A stretch of DNA of 64,000 nt from Anaerolineae bacterium. Its GTDB lineage: Bacteria; Chloroflexota; Anaerolineae; Anaerolineales; Anaerolineaceae. The position numbers and the translations under genes were made by a program. Shown one piece after another: positions 19,136-28,912 of this stretch (its first letter is position 1; each line of letters begins with the position of its first letter). The notes beneath the pieces are model-generated. The model did no database searches and was not told the DNA's origin. It saw nothing but the letters and a program-made list of their open reading frames with translations. The DNA is taken from positions 117,388 to 181,387 of the forward strand of contig JABLXK010000005.1 in the NCBI GenBank assembly GCA_013178095.1, read 5' to 3'.

Positions 19136-22100
19136 ATGCAGGACAAGCTGAATTTTCAAACCATCATGATGACTTTGCAGCATTTCTGGGGCGAACATGG
19201 CTGCCTGATCTGGCAGCCATATTACACCCAGGTCGGCGCGGGCACCATGAATCCCGCCACGGTGCTGCGCGTGCTGGGGCCGGAGCCCTGGAACGTCGCC
19301 TACGTGGAACCTTCCATCCGCCCGGACGACGGCCGCTACGGGGATAACCCTTACCGCATGCAGCAGCATTACCAGTTCCAGGTCATCCTGAAGCCCGATC
19401 CGGGCAACCCGCAGGAGCTCTACCTGCAATCCCTGCAAGCGCTAGGCATCAACCCGCACGAACACGACATTCGTTTCGTGGAAGACAACTGGGAATCGCC
19501 CGCGCTGGGCGCCTGGGGATTGGGCTGGGAAGTCTGGCTGGATGGTCAGGAGATCACGCAATTCACCTATTTCCAGCAAGCCGGCGGCGTCAACCTCGAC
19601 CCTGTCTCGGTGGAGATCACCTACGGCCTGGAACGCATCGCCATGGCGCTGCAAGGCAGCTACAACTTTAAGAAAATTCAATGGAGTCCTAACTTCACCT
19701 ACGGCGACGTGAATTACCAGGCTGAATACGAACACAGCCGTTATTATTTCGAAGTGGCGGATATCGAGCGCCTCTACGAGATGTACGATTTGTATGAAAA
19801 AGAAGCCAATCTGGCTCTGGAACAAGGGCTGGTGCTCCCGGCGCACGATTACATCCTGAAATGCTCGCATACTTTCAATGTTCTCGACACGCGCGGGGCA
19901 GTGGGCGTTACCGAACGGCAGGCGCTGTTTGGCCGCATGCGCGAGCTATCCCGCCGTACTTCCGAAGCCTACATTGCCCAACGCGAAGCCCTGGGTTTTC
20001 CCTGGTTGAACAAGCCGGTAGCGGCATCCCCTGCTTCAATTTCCAACCAGCAGCCGGAACTGCCTGCGGCTGCCAAATCCGCCGAACCCGCCGACTTCCT
20101 GCTGGAGATCGGCACGGAGGAATTGCCCGCGGCGGACCTGGAGAACGCTTACCAGCAGCTTCAAAACCTGGTACCCGAAATGCTTTCCGGGTTGCGCCTG
20201 GAATTCAAGGATTTCAAGGTGCATGCCACCCCGCGGCGTCTAGCGGTTCACGTTTCCCGACTGGCCGGCAAGCAGGTGGAGGTTACCCACGAAGTCAAGG
20301 GGCCTCCCGCCGACCGCGCTTACGATAAAGACGGCAACCTGACCCCCGCGGCGTTGGGTTTCGCGCGCAGCAAGGGCGTGGACGCCAAAGACCTGACTGT
20401 CAAGGAAGTGGACGGCGGCAAATATCTGACCGCCGTGGTGCATCAACCCGGTTTGTTGGCGCAGGAAATTTTGCCGGAAAAACTGGCTGAACTGGTGGCG
20501 CGCATTCGCTTCGATAAATCCATGCGCTGGAACGCCAGCGGCGTGAGTTTTTCGCGCCCCATCCGCTGGCTGCTGGCTTTGTTTGGCTCGGCGACCGTTC
20601 CCTTCCAATACGCCGGCCTGACCTCCGGGCGTATCACGCGCGGGCTGCGCTTCAGCGAAGCCGAGGAATACGCAGTCAAAGACATTCCAGACTATTTTGC
20701 ATTTTTAAAAAAACAGGGTATCATCAGCGACCCCGCCGAACGCAAAGCGGAGATCGAAAGGCAGGTTGGAGATTTATATGCGTCCATTAAAGCCGCCGAT
20801 AAGATCGACAGCGGCTTGCTGGACGAAGTTACCAACCTGGTGGAAGCCCCCACTGCCCTGCTGGGTAATTTCAACGAGGAACATCTGAAATTGCCGGGCG
20901 AGGTGCTGGTGGGCGTGATGAAAAAACACCAACGTTATTTCCCGGTAGCGCAGCCTTCCGGGGCGCTGATGCCGCACTTTATCACCATCCGCAACGGCGG
21001 CCAGGAGCGCCTGGATATCGTGGCGCACGGCAATGAGGAAGTGATCCAGGCGCGTTTTTCCGACGCGGCTTTCTTCATTAACGAAGACAACAAGCACAGC
21101 CTGGAAGATTTCATCGCGCGCGAGGATACGCTGACTTTCCATCCCAAGCTGGGTTCGATGCTGGATAAAACCAAACGTATCGTCAGCCTCACCGAAAAGC
21201 TGGGCAGTGAACTTAAATTAACCCCCGCCGAAATGAAGATCGCCTTGGAAGCCGCACAGCTTTGTAAGGCCGACCTGGTCACCAAGATGGTGATCGAGAT
21301 GACCTCGCTGCAGGGCACCATCGGTAAATATTACGCCTTGCAGCGCGGCAAGGACGCGGCCGTAGCGCAAGCCATTGAAGAGCACTACTTGCCGCGCTTC
21401 GCCGGCGACCGATCCCCCGCCTCCCGCGCTGGTTTGGTGGTCGGCCTGGCTGACCGCCTGGATTCGTTGATGGGCTTGTTCGCCGCCGGTATGGCCCCCA
21501 GCGGCACCAAAGATCCCTTCGGCCTGCGCCGCGCCGCCATTGGTTTGGTGCAAAACCTGATCCAGGCGAATATCCCGCTGGATCTGCAAAAAATCGTGTC
21601 CCAGGCAGCCGCCCAGCTTCCGCTGGAATCTGGATCAAAAGAAAGTCAGGCTTGCCTGGACTTCATCGCCGGGCGCCTCGAGCAAATGCTGTTGGAAGAA
21701 GGTTACCCTTACGACGTGGTCAAAGCGGTACTGGCAGCGCAGGGCGCCAACCCCGCGCAAGCCATGCAGGCTATCCGCGAACTGAGCCAATGGGTCAAGC
21801 GCGATGACTGGCGCGACATCCTGCCGGCCTATTCGCGCTGTGTGCGCATCACGCGTTCTGAAAAAGTAACTTACAATATAAATGCCGGTTTTTTCAAAGA
21901 AAACCAGGAAAGCGCCTTATACGAAGCAGTTCAGACCGCCCAAGGCAAAGTCAGCGCCGAACCGACCGTGGAAAACTTGCTGAGCAGCCTGTTGCTGGTC
22001 ATCCCGGCCATCAACGCATTCTTCGACGCCGTACTGGTCATGGACGAAAACCAGGCTGTACGCGAGAACCGACTGGGGCTGCTGCAAGCGGTTTCTAACC

Positions 22101-22144
22101 TGGCAACCGGTATCGTCGATCTTTCCAAACTGGAAGGTTTTTAA
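19136..22144 (+). CDS. glyQS: Glycyl-tRNA synthetase, fused alpha and beta subunits
   Basis: The 1002-residue protein joins both subunits of the bacterial (alpha2beta2) enzyme. Residues 1-290 are the alpha catalytic part ([50 protein letters not shown]). After a Pro/Ala linker, [16 protein letters not shown] at about residue 320 opens the beta subunit, which runs to the end with [27 protein letters not shown] and a C-terminal anticodon-binding region. The ATG at 19136 follows CCGGAG. Most bacteria keep glyQ and glyS separate. Fusions are known in chlamydiae and some other groups. Confidence 0.95.
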   Translation: MQDKLNFQTIMMTLQHFWGEHGCLIWQPYYTQVGAGTMNPATVLRVLGPEPWNVAYVEPSIRPDDGRYGDNPYRMQQHYQFQVILKPDPGNPQELYLQSLQALGINPHEHDIRFVEDNWESPALGAWGLGWEVWLDGQEITQFTYFQQAGGVNLDPVSVEITYGLERIAMALQGSYNFKKIQWSPNFTYGDVNYQAEYEHSRYYFEVADIERLYEMYDLYEKEANLALEQGLVLPAHDYILKCSHTFNVLDTRGAVGVTERQALFGRMRELSRRTSEAYIAQREALGFPWLNKPVAASPASISNQQPELPAAAKSAEPADFLLEIGTEELPAADLENAYQQLQNLVPEMLSGLRLEFKDFKVHATPRRLAVHVSRLAGKQVEVTHEVKGPPADRAYDKDGNLTPAALGFARSKGVDAKDLTVKEVDGGKYLTAVVHQPGLLAQEILPEKLAELVARIRFDKSMRWNASGVSFSRPIRWLLALFGSATVPFQYAGLTSGRITRGLRFSEAEEYAVKDIPDYFAFLKKQGIISDPAERKAEIERQVGDLYASIKAADKIDSGLLDEVTNLVEAPTALLGNFNEEHLKLPGEVLVGVMKKHQRYFPVAQPSGALMPHFITIRNGGQERLDIVAHGNEEVIQARFSDAAFFINEDNKHSLEDFIAREDTLTFHPKLGSMLDKTKRIVSLTEKLGSELKLTPAEMKIALEAAQLCKADLVTKMVIEMTSLQGTIGKYYALQRGKDAAVAQAIEEHYLPRFAGDRSPASRAGLVVGLADRLDSLMGLFAAGMAPSGTKDPFGLRRAAIGLVQNLIQANIPLDLQKIVSQAAAQLPLESGSKESQACLDFIAGRLEQMLLEEGYPYDVVKAVLAAQGANPAQAMQAIRELSQWVKRDDWRDILPAYSRCVRITRSEKVTYNINAGFFKENQESALYEAVQTAQGKVSAEPTVENLLSSLLLVIPAINAFFDAVLVMDENQAVRENRLGLLQAVSNLATGIVDLSKLEGF

Positions 22145-22174
22145 AAAATTTATTCGTAGAAAACAGAGGAAAAA

Positions 22175-22468
22175 ATGGCATCCGTACAATTGAAAAAAGC
22201 ATATGAAGGTAAATCCGATAACGAGGTTTACGAAGCCGCGCTCAAGGCAATCCCCAACGCCGGTTTGACTGTTTGGAAAAAACGCGAATTGGCCCGCCTG
22301 GTACTGGGCACCGGCAACGTGGACGGGCAGGAAGTGCGCTGCAACATCGTTGTGAGCATGCTGGATGGCAGCGTAACCGTCAGCGCCGAAGCCGACGATC
22401 TGCCTGAAGAAAAATTGACCCAAACCGCTGAAAAATTGTTGGTTGAATTGGATAAATTACTGGCTTAA
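22175..22468 (+). CDS. Conserved-looking 97-residue protein of unknown function
   Basis: I do not recognise this family. It is a small soluble alpha/beta protein: helix (VYEAALKAIPNAGLTVWKK), then strands (VRCNIVVSMLDGSVTVSAEAD), then a C-terminal amphipathic helix (PEEKLTQTAEKLLVELDKLL). AGAGGAAAAA precedes the ATG. It lies 30 nt after glyQS on the same strand, and a terminator follows at 22511, so it is probably the last gene of the glyQS transcript. Confidence 0.75.
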   Translation: MASVQLKKAYEGKSDNEVYEAALKAIPNAGLTVWKKRELARLVLGTGNVDGQEVRCNIVVSMLDGSVTVSAEADDLPEEKLTQTAEKLLVELDKLLA

Positions 22469-22510
22469 CCTGTCTATCAACTTGCATTAACTGCGAATTT
22501 CAATTAAAGT

Positions 22511-22537
22511 AAAACCATCCTCGGATGGTTTTATTTT
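22511..22537 (+). terminator. Terminator after the glyQS transcript
   Basis: AAAACCATCC (22511-22520) and GGATGGTTTT (22523-22532) form a tight hairpin followed by ATTTT. It separates glyQS from dnaG. Confidence 0.8.
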
Positions 22538-22550
22538 AATTTGCCAAATC

Positions 22551-24473
22551 ATGAATACGATTGATGAGATCAAAAGCCGGCTGGACATTGTGGATATCGT
22601 GTCCGAAAGCGTCAAGCTGAAAAGGAGCGGCAAGAACTACACCGGTTTCTGCCCCTTCCATGCTAACACGCATACGCCCGCTTTTGTAGTTTTCCCCGAT
22701 TCCGGCACCTGGCGCTGTTTCGGCGAGTGCAACGAGGGCGGCGACATTTTCCGCTTCGTGATGAAAAAAGAAGGCTGGGATTTCAAAGAAGCGCTGCAAA
22801 ATTTGGCAGAACGCGCCGGGGTCAAGCTGGAGCCGCTCACCCCGCAGCGGGAAAAAGAAAATGAACGCGACGTCCAGCTGCGCAAGCTGCTGGAGGAAGC
22901 GGTCGTTTTTTACCGCCACCAGTTGACCCAAACCGCCGAAGGCGGTGAAGCCATGGCTTTCCTCGCCAAACGCGGCATTAAGCCTGAAACCGCCGAAGCC
23001 TGGGGTCTGGGCTACGCACCCAACGCCTGGGACGCCACCTTGAATTACTTCCTGAAGAAAGGCTATCCGCAAAAGGATGTACTCGACGCAGGCCTGTTGA
23101 GTGAGAAGGACGATGGCCATGCCTACGACCGTTTCCGCCATCGCCTTATGTTCCCCATCCGCGACGCGGGCGGCAACATGGCTGGTTTCGGCGGGCGCAT
23201 CCTTGACCCCAACGACGTGCCAAAATTCATGAACTCGCCGCAGACTTCCCTCTTCGATAAAAGCAGCTTGCTGTACGGGCTGGATAAAGCCCGCAAGGCC
23301 ATTCGCAGCGAGAACCAGGCGGTGATCGTGGAGGGTTACCTGGACGTGATCGTGGTGCATCAGGAAGGTTTTCAGAACGTGGTTTCGCCCATGGGTACCG
23401 CTCTGACTGAAGTGCAAATGCGCCAGCTCAAGCGTTACACGCGTCGGTTCGTGCTGGCGCTCGACCCGGACGCGGCCGGCGTCAAAGCCACTTTGCGCGG
23501 CCTGGAAGTTGCGCGCGAAGCCCTTGACCACAGCACCGACCTGGTCTTCGACGCGCGCGGCCTGCTGCACAACGAAGCCCGCTTGCAGGCCGACCTGCGC
23601 GTCAGCAGCATGCCGGACGACCTTGACCCGGACGAAATCGTGCTGCGCAATCCAGAGGAGTGGAAAAACCTGATTGCCACAGCCAAGCCGATCATCACGC
23701 ACGTGCTCGACACGCTCATTGCGGGCGCCGATATCAACGATCCGAAAACCAAAAGCGATATTGCCGGCCGCATCCTGCCATTGATCAACGACGTGCCCAA
23801 TCCGGTGGAACGCGATGCCTACCGCCAGCAGGTGGCGCGCGCGCTGCAAGTGGACGAGCAGGCTTTGCTGATGCTCTCCGGGCAGAACCGCCGCAGCCGC
23901 CGGCAGCGCGACGCCCGGACCGCAACGGAAAACACAATAAAATCCGTTGCAGGTTTCGGGCTCAACCAATCCATCAACGTCCATGCCATGGAACAACTCG
24001 TTATCGCTTACCTGGTTAAAAATCCGGACCAAATTTACCGCATCAACCGCTTCATGCAGAACCAGAAACTGGAGCGGCTGAACCTGGAAGATTTTCAATC
24101 CAGCGAACACCAGCAAATGCTGGATGCGATTTATCAGGCAGTCAAGCAAAACGAGCAGGACCCGGATTCATTTTTGCAGGAAGCACTGGCGGAAGGCAAT
24201 CTGGCAGACCTTTTCTCCAATACCTCCGGCGACCAGGCGGAAGAAAAGAAAGTCGACGAGAAACGGGAACTGGAAGACATCCTCTACACCATCATGCGCA
24301 TGCGCCAGAATTCCGTGAACACCCGCATTCAGGATTACCGGTTCCTGCAAGATAACCAGGAATCTACCCTTGAGGTTGACGAGCAGCGCGCGTTTCAGGC
24401 TAATTTGATGAAACTGATCCGCATGCGCGGCATTCTGGATAAAGCGCTGGCAGCTCCCCTCCAGATTGACTAG
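22551..24473 (+). CDS. dnaG: DNA primase
   Basis: The 640-residue primase makes RNA primers for replication. The N-terminal zinc domain is [14 protein letters not shown] ... [12 protein letters not shown], with CxxH and CxxxC spacing. The RNA polymerase domain contains the Toprim core [18 protein letters not shown] and [16 protein letters not shown] with the acidic metal ligands. The C-terminal 170 residues would bind the replicative helicase DnaB. The gene sits immediately before rpoD, the old dnaG-rpoD macromolecular synthesis arrangement. The start follows the terminator at 22511 by only about 13 nt, and no strong ribosome site is visible. Confidence 0.96.
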   Translation: MNTIDEIKSRLDIVDIVSESVKLKRSGKNYTGFCPFHANTHTPAFVVFPDSGTWRCFGECNEGGDIFRFVMKKEGWDFKEALQNLAERAGVKLEPLTPQREKENERDVQLRKLLEEAVVFYRHQLTQTAEGGEAMAFLAKRGIKPETAEAWGLGYAPNAWDATLNYFLKKGYPQKDVLDAGLLSEKDDGHAYDRFRHRLMFPIRDAGGNMAGFGGRILDPNDVPKFMNSPQTSLFDKSSLLYGLDKARKAIRSENQAVIVEGYLDVIVVHQEGFQNVVSPMGTALTEVQMRQLKRYTRRFVLALDPDAAGVKATLRGLEVAREALDHSTDLVFDARGLLHNEARLQADLRVSSMPDDLDPDEIVLRNPEEWKNLIATAKPIITHVLDTLIAGADINDPKTKSDIAGRILPLINDVPNPVERDAYRQQVARALQVDEQALLMLSGQNRRSRRQRDARTATENTIKSVAGFGLNQSINVHAMEQLVIAYLVKNPDQIYRINRFMQNQKLERLNLEDFQSSEHQQMLDAIYQAVKQNEQDPDSFLQEALAEGNLADLFSNTSGDQAEEKKVDEKRELEDILYTIMRMRQNSVNTRIQDYRFLQDNQESTLEVDEQRAFQANLMKLIRMRGILDKALAAPLQID

Positions 24474-24498
24474 TCCGCTCTCATGTATAATTAAACCC

Positions 24499-26166
24499 AT
24501 GACCCAAAAGGTTAATTCAACCAAATCGCCGTCGCCGCGGTCAAACAAAAGCCGGAAGTCTCCCCCCAAAAAACAAGTGTTGATGGATGAACCGCAGGGA
24601 GAAGTTGATTCGCTCGAGCTTGAACCGGAAGAACTCGAAGGCGTTATTCTCCAGGAAATCGATGGTGAACCTTTCAAGCCGGATGAAGGCGACTTGCTGG
24701 ATTCGGAAGTAGAAATTGAAGAAGCCACGGATGAAAGCGGTGAGATCGTGGCCGCTCCCTCACTAACGCTGGAATTATCAGAAGACCCGGTGCGTCTTTA
24801 CCTGAAAGAAATCGGCCAGATCGAGCTGCTTACCGCCGAATCCGAGTTCCGCCTGGCCACGCGCAATGAAGCCAAGAAACGCCTGGATTGGCTGATGGAA
24901 CGGGAAAACGCATCTTTGAAAGATGACGAGCGCATCCATAACCTGTTCTGCCAGATCATCAAAGACCTGCTGGAGTCTTACAAAAACCTGCAGGCTTTCT
25001 GCCAGTCTAACCCGGTAGTGGAACTGCCCGATTTCACGCTGGTGCTGGCGGAATCCCAGGCTTTGCGGCAGCAGTGGGAGTGCGACGAACCTTCGTATAC
25101 CCGCGATTATCTGAATACTTTCTGGCGCGAGAACGAACACGTTTCCGATCCCATCCGCCAGCAACTGCTGGCCGGGTTTATCCAGGAAATATACGCGTTT
25201 TTCCTGGCGGCCTACTTGCTTCCGGAATCCCTGGCGCTTTACTTGCTGGAACAACTGCGCAGCAAGGGAAATTTTCCCACTGAAAAAACCTGCCAAAACC
25301 ATTTGCCGGATGTCCCGGACCTGAAAAAAAATATCCGCGCGGTCAGCGATCTTTCAGAAGACGCCACCCAGAACCTGATCAAAGCCAACCTGCGGTTGGT
25401 GGTCAGCGTTGCCAAACGTTACCTGGGTCGCGGGATTTCGCTGCTGGATCTCATCCAGGAAGGCAATCTGGGCCTGCTGCGCGCTGTTACCAAGTTCGAC
25501 CCGGCACGCGGTTTCAAATTCAGCACCTACGCCACCTGGTGGATCCGCCAATCGATCAGCCGCCACATTGCCGAACAGGCGCGCACCATTCGCATCCCCG
25601 TGCATTTATTTGAATCCATCTCCAAACTGCTGCGCATCCAGCGCTCGCTGGTGCAAAAACTGGGACGCGATCCCAACCCGGAAGATTTGGCGATTGAATC
25701 GGATTTCCTTTCCGAAGATGATCGCAACCGTATTAAAAAAGCGCTCAAAGGCGACGCGCCAATCAGCGCCGATTTGCAGTCCAGGTGGGACGCCGCCGCG
25801 TTGAAAATTCAGCGCATCATGAAATCGGCCGAGGAACCAGTGTCGTTGGAGCGCCCGATCGGCGATGAAGACAGCAGCCAGTTGGGCGATTTCATCGAAG
25901 ACGACGAGGCTATCGAACCCATGGACGCCGCCGCGCGCGAGATGCTGCGCGAACAGGTGCAGAACGCCCTGGGCGCGCTGAGCGAACGCGAGCGCCAGGT
26001 GCTGGAGCTGCGCTTCGGATTGATCGACGGGAAGGATCATACGCTGGAAGAGGTCAGCAATTACTTCAATGTAACCCGCGAACGCATCCGCCAGATTGAA
26101 GCCAAAGCTCTGCGCAAGCTGCGCCATCCAACGCGCAGCCGGCATTTGCGGGAGTATTTCGGCTGA
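24499..26166 (+). CDS. rpoD: Primary RNA polymerase sigma factor (sigma-70, RpoD/SigA)
   Basis: The 555-residue sigma factor has an acidic, poorly structured N-terminus (1-95) and region 1.2 ([19 protein letters not shown]). A non-conserved insert holds a helical domain (about 130-280). Regions 2.1-2.4 ([51 protein letters not shown]), region 3, and region 4 with its helix-turn-helix ([21 protein letters not shown]) follow. I start it at ATG 24499. TATAAT lies 7 nt upstream and there is no Shine-Dalgarno, so a leaderless internal promoter at the end of dnaG is possible. Confidence 0.95.
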   Translation: MTQKVNSTKSPSPRSNKSRKSPPKKQVLMDEPQGEVDSLELEPEELEGVILQEIDGEPFKPDEGDLLDSEVEIEEATDESGEIVAAPSLTLELSEDPVRLYLKEIGQIELLTAESEFRLATRNEAKKRLDWLMERENASLKDDERIHNLFCQIIKDLLESYKNLQAFCQSNPVVELPDFTLVLAESQALRQQWECDEPSYTRDYLNTFWRENEHVSDPIRQQLLAGFIQEIYAFFLAAYLLPESLALYLLEQLRSKGNFPTEKTCQNHLPDVPDLKKNIRAVSDLSEDATQNLIKANLRLVVSVAKRYLGRGISLLDLIQEGNLGLLRAVTKFDPARGFKFSTYATWWIRQSISRHIAEQARTIRIPVHLFESISKLLRIQRSLVQKLGRDPNPEDLAIESDFLSEDDRNRIKKALKGDAPISADLQSRWDAAALKIQRIMKSAEEPVSLERPIGDEDSSQLGDFIEDDEAIEPMDAAAREMLREQVQNALGALSERERQVLELRFGLIDGKDHTLEEVSNYFNVTRERIRQIEAKALRKLRHPTRSRHLREYFG

Positions 26167-26207
26167 ACAGGGAAACGGCTGTTCTTGCAGGGAATTTTTA
26201 ACCATGT

Positions 26208-26224
26208 TATAATGCGCGCGCATT
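26208..26224 (+). promoter_or_regulatory. Likely rho promoter -10 overlapping a 14-bp palindrome
   Basis: TATAAT (26208-26213) overlaps the perfect palindrome AATGCGCGCGCATT (26211-26224). Transcription from here would give rho an untranslated leader of about 170-180 nt (to 26395). Such leaders often serve Rho autoregulation. The -35 element is not clear. Confidence 0.4.
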
Positions 26225-26395
26225 AAGAGATACAATTCTTGCATCAATATTGCGGCTATTATTACCTGATCATGGTAACAAGCCCAAAAACATTCCCTAA
26301 AAGGACTTTTTATTAATCAGCGTTCGTTGTTATGCAATTCTTGGCTATGTTTGCCCCAATTTCAATTCAATCTATTTAACTGACAGGTAGGTATT

Positions 26396-27670
26396 ATGGA
26401 GATCTCCGAATTACAAAGCAAGCCACTGCACGAGCTTCGCAAGATAGGCGAGGAATTGGGTATTCCCAATGCGCGCATGCGCAAAAAGGAATATCTGATG
26501 ATCGCTATCAACTCCCGTACCAGCGTGGAGGAAGGCGTCGAGAAAGGAGGCGGAATTCTGGAGATCATGCCGGAAGGGATCGGTTTCCTGCGCGAAAATT
26601 ACCAGATGAGCAAAAATGACATCTACGTTTCCCAGGCGCAACTGCGCCGTTTCGACTTGCGCAACGGCGATATGGTCTTCGGGCAAATCCGCCCTCCGCG
26701 CGAATCCGAACGCCATTACGGCTTGATCAAGGTGGAATCGGTCAACGGAATGGTGCCTGAAGAAAACCATGAACGCGTCAAATTTGAAAATCTCACCCCC
26801 ATTTTCCCTGACCAGCGCATCGACCTGGAAACCAAACGCAACATCCTCTCCAACCGCCTGATCAACCTGATCGCGCCCATCGGGCGCGGACAGCGCGGCA
26901 TGATCGTCTCGCCGCCCAAAGCCGGCAAGACCACTATCATGAAAGAAATCGCCAACGCCATTTCCGAGAATTATCCCGAGATTGACCTGATGGTCAGCCT
27001 GATCGGCGAGCGCCCCGAAGAAGTCACCGATATGGACCGCTCGGTGGAAGGCGAAGTGGTTGCCTCGACTTTCGATGAACCGGTCACCTCGCACGTACGC
27101 ACCGCGGAGATCACGCTCAACCGCGCCAAACGCCTGGTTGAGATCGGCCACGACGTGGTCATCCTGATGGACAGCCTCACACGCCTGGCGCGCGCCTATA
27201 ACCTGGTAGTCAATCCCTCCGGCCGCACGCTTTCAGGCGGCATGGACCCCTCGGCGCTTTATCCTCCCAAACGCTTCTACGGCGCAGCCCGCAACATCGA
27301 AGGCGGCGGATCGTTGACCATCATCGCCACTGCTCTGATCGATACCGGTTCCCGTCTGGATGACGTGGTCTACGAAGAGTTCAAAGGCACCGGAAATATG
27401 GAATTGCACCTCTCCCGCCGTTTGCAGGAAAGGCGCATTTTCCCGGCCATTGATCTTGAACGATCCTCCACACGCCGCGAAGACCTGCTGCTCTCTCCGG
27501 AGATCTTGCAGCGGGTATGGCTCATGCGCCGCATGTATCTGCAAATGGTCGGTCAGGCGCCCCAGGGCGCCGGCATGGATCCGGCAGTAGCGTCCGAAGC
27601 TATTTTAAACAAGATGAACCAAACCAAAAGCAATACCGAATTTTTGGAAGCGCTTTCCGCGGAGTCATAA
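26396..27670 (+). CDS. rho: Transcription termination factor Rho
   Basis: The 424-residue hexameric RNA helicase has an N-terminal Rho_N fold (ELQSKPLHELRKIGEELGI). The RNA-binding cold-shock-like domain (GGILEIMPEGIGFLRENYQM) follows. The ATPase has Walker A PPKAGKTTIMKEIA, Walker B DVVILMDSLTRLARAYN, and the RNA-contacting loop GGMDPSALYPPKRFYGAARN. It terminates transcripts lacking intrinsic terminators. AGGTAGG precedes the ATG. A long leader lies upstream. A LysM/M23 gene starts 2 nt after its stop. Confidence 0.97.
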   Translation: MEISELQSKPLHELRKIGEELGIPNARMRKKEYLMIAINSRTSVEEGVEKGGGILEIMPEGIGFLRENYQMSKNDIYVSQAQLRRFDLRNGDMVFGQIRPPRESERHYGLIKVESVNGMVPEENHERVKFENLTPIFPDQRIDLETKRNILSNRLINLIAPIGRGQRGMIVSPPKAGKTTIMKEIANAISENYPEIDLMVSLIGERPEEVTDMDRSVEGEVVASTFDEPVTSHVRTAEITLNRAKRLVEIGHDVVILMDSLTRLARAYNLVVNPSGRTLSGGMDPSALYPPKRFYGAARNIEGGGSLTIIATALIDTGSRLDDVVYEEFKGTGNMELHLSRRLQERRIFPAIDLERSSTRREDLLLSPEILQRVWLMRRMYLQMVGQAPQGAGMDPAVASEAILNKMNQTKSNTEFLEALSAES

Positions 27671-27672
27671 CT

Positions 27673-28788
27673 GTGTCCATTTTCACCAAAGCAGACCAAC
27701 CGGAAGAGAAACCCCGGGAAAAAACCGAAATCAGGAAGAATTATCCCGTCTGGCTGGTGGCTGCTACCTGGGTGATCTCAGGATTGATGATCGCCCTGAC
27801 AGGATTTTCCCTGTATCAATATTTCAGCGGGAAATCGCTGTTTTCGTTCTTGAATTTTTCCTCCCTGCGGCCTTCAGGCGAGGCCCAAACCGTTTCCAGC
27901 CTGCCGAACTTCTCGCCGGATAAAACCTACGCTGCCGTGGAACGCTCAGCCAATCCTGATACCGTTCTGCCCACCGGCACACGCAGCGGTGTGGTGGAAT
28001 ATAAAGTCTCCAGCGGTGATTCACTGTTTGGTATCGCTGAAAAATACGAGGTCGATCCCGAGACTATCCTGTGGGCCAATTACGACATCCTGCGGGACGA
28101 TCCTCACCTGATCTCGGTCGGCGACGAATTAAAAATTCCCCCCACCGACGGCATCCTTTACGAGTGGCAGACTTATGACACCCTGGATCAGGTCGCGGCC
28201 AAATATCACGTTTCGGTGGATGATATCCTGCTGTATCCTGATAACGACCTGGATATCACCAACCCGGTCATCGAGCCGGGAACAACCATCATGATCCCGG
28301 GCGGATATCGCGAAACGCAAACCACCTGGGTAGTAGCTGTCACCACCAATACCAACGCCGGCGTCACCGCGCAAATTGCCGGCCCGGGTTCCTGTACCCC
28401 CAGCGGCGGGTATGTCGGTTCTTATTCCTTTGTTTGGCCCGCCCCATATTATGGCCAGGTTTCCGGCAACGATTACTGGAGCGGCCATCAGGCCATTGAC
28501 GCCATGTGCTACGAAGGTGATTCCATCTTCGCCTCCGATTCCGGCGTGGTTATCTACGCCGGCGCAATCAGCGGCGGTTACGGCAACCTGGTCGCCATCG
28601 ATCATCAGGATGGCTACATTACAATTTACGCCCACTTAAGCGGTTTTGCAGTCTCCTGCGGTCAGAGCGTAACCCAGGGGCAGGTAATCGGCTACTGCGG
28701 ATCGACCGGTAACTCCACCGGCCCGCACTTGCACTTCGAGGTGCGCCAAAACGGCGGCATGATCAATCCTTGGCACGTACTGCAGTAA
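27673..28788 (+). CDS. Membrane-anchored LysM/M23 cell-wall endopeptidase
   Basis: The 371-residue protein has one N-terminal membrane segment (about 30-50, VWLVAATWVISGLMIALTG). Two LysM domains follow (about 115-165 and 170-215). The C-terminal M23 peptidase domain has zinc ligands in SGHQAIDAMC and GPHLHFEV, plus YAHLSG. It should cut peptidoglycan cross-links outside the cell. The start is GTG 27673, with GGAG upstream in the last codons of rho, so translation is probably coupled to rho. A paralogue with the same layout lies at 61912-63132. Confidence 0.88.
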   Translation: MSIFTKADQPEEKPREKTEIRKNYPVWLVAATWVISGLMIALTGFSLYQYFSGKSLFSFLNFSSLRPSGEAQTVSSLPNFSPDKTYAAVERSANPDTVLPTGTRSGVVEYKVSSGDSLFGIAEKYEVDPETILWANYDILRDDPHLISVGDELKIPPTDGILYEWQTYDTLDQVAAKYHVSVDDILLYPDNDLDITNPVIEPGTTIMIPGGYRETQTTWVVAVTTNTNAGVTAQIAGPGSCTPSGGYVGSYSFVWPAPYYGQVSGNDYWSGHQAIDAMCYEGDSIFASDSGVVIYAGAISGGYGNLVAIDHQDGYITIYAHLSGFAVSCGQSVTQGQVIGYCGSTGNSTGPHLHFEVRQNGGMINPWHVLQ

Positions 28789-28812
28789 GTTATCCTTCTC
28801 TCTCATAAAAGC

Positions 28813-28843
28813 AAAAGCTCTCCATTCTCAGGAGAGCTTTTTT
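28813..28843 (+). terminator. Terminator after rho and the LysM/M23 gene
   Basis: AAAAGCTCTCC (28813-28823) pairs perfectly with GGAGAGCTTTT (28831-28841) and ends in a T run. Confidence 0.88.
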
Positions 28844-28912
28844 CATCCCGGGCCAATGCGCCAAACAAGCCGATCAATCACATGCTTGTGAACCCTATCT
28901 CCACCGCACCGC

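Noticed and set aside
22536..24149. A 537-codon frame on the minus strand over dnaG
   Set aside because: It is antisense to dnaG in GC-rich DNA. dnaG has every expected motif.
26167..26190. Terminator candidate after rpoD (GAACAG...CTGTTC)
   Set aside because: A 6-bp stem without a following T run.
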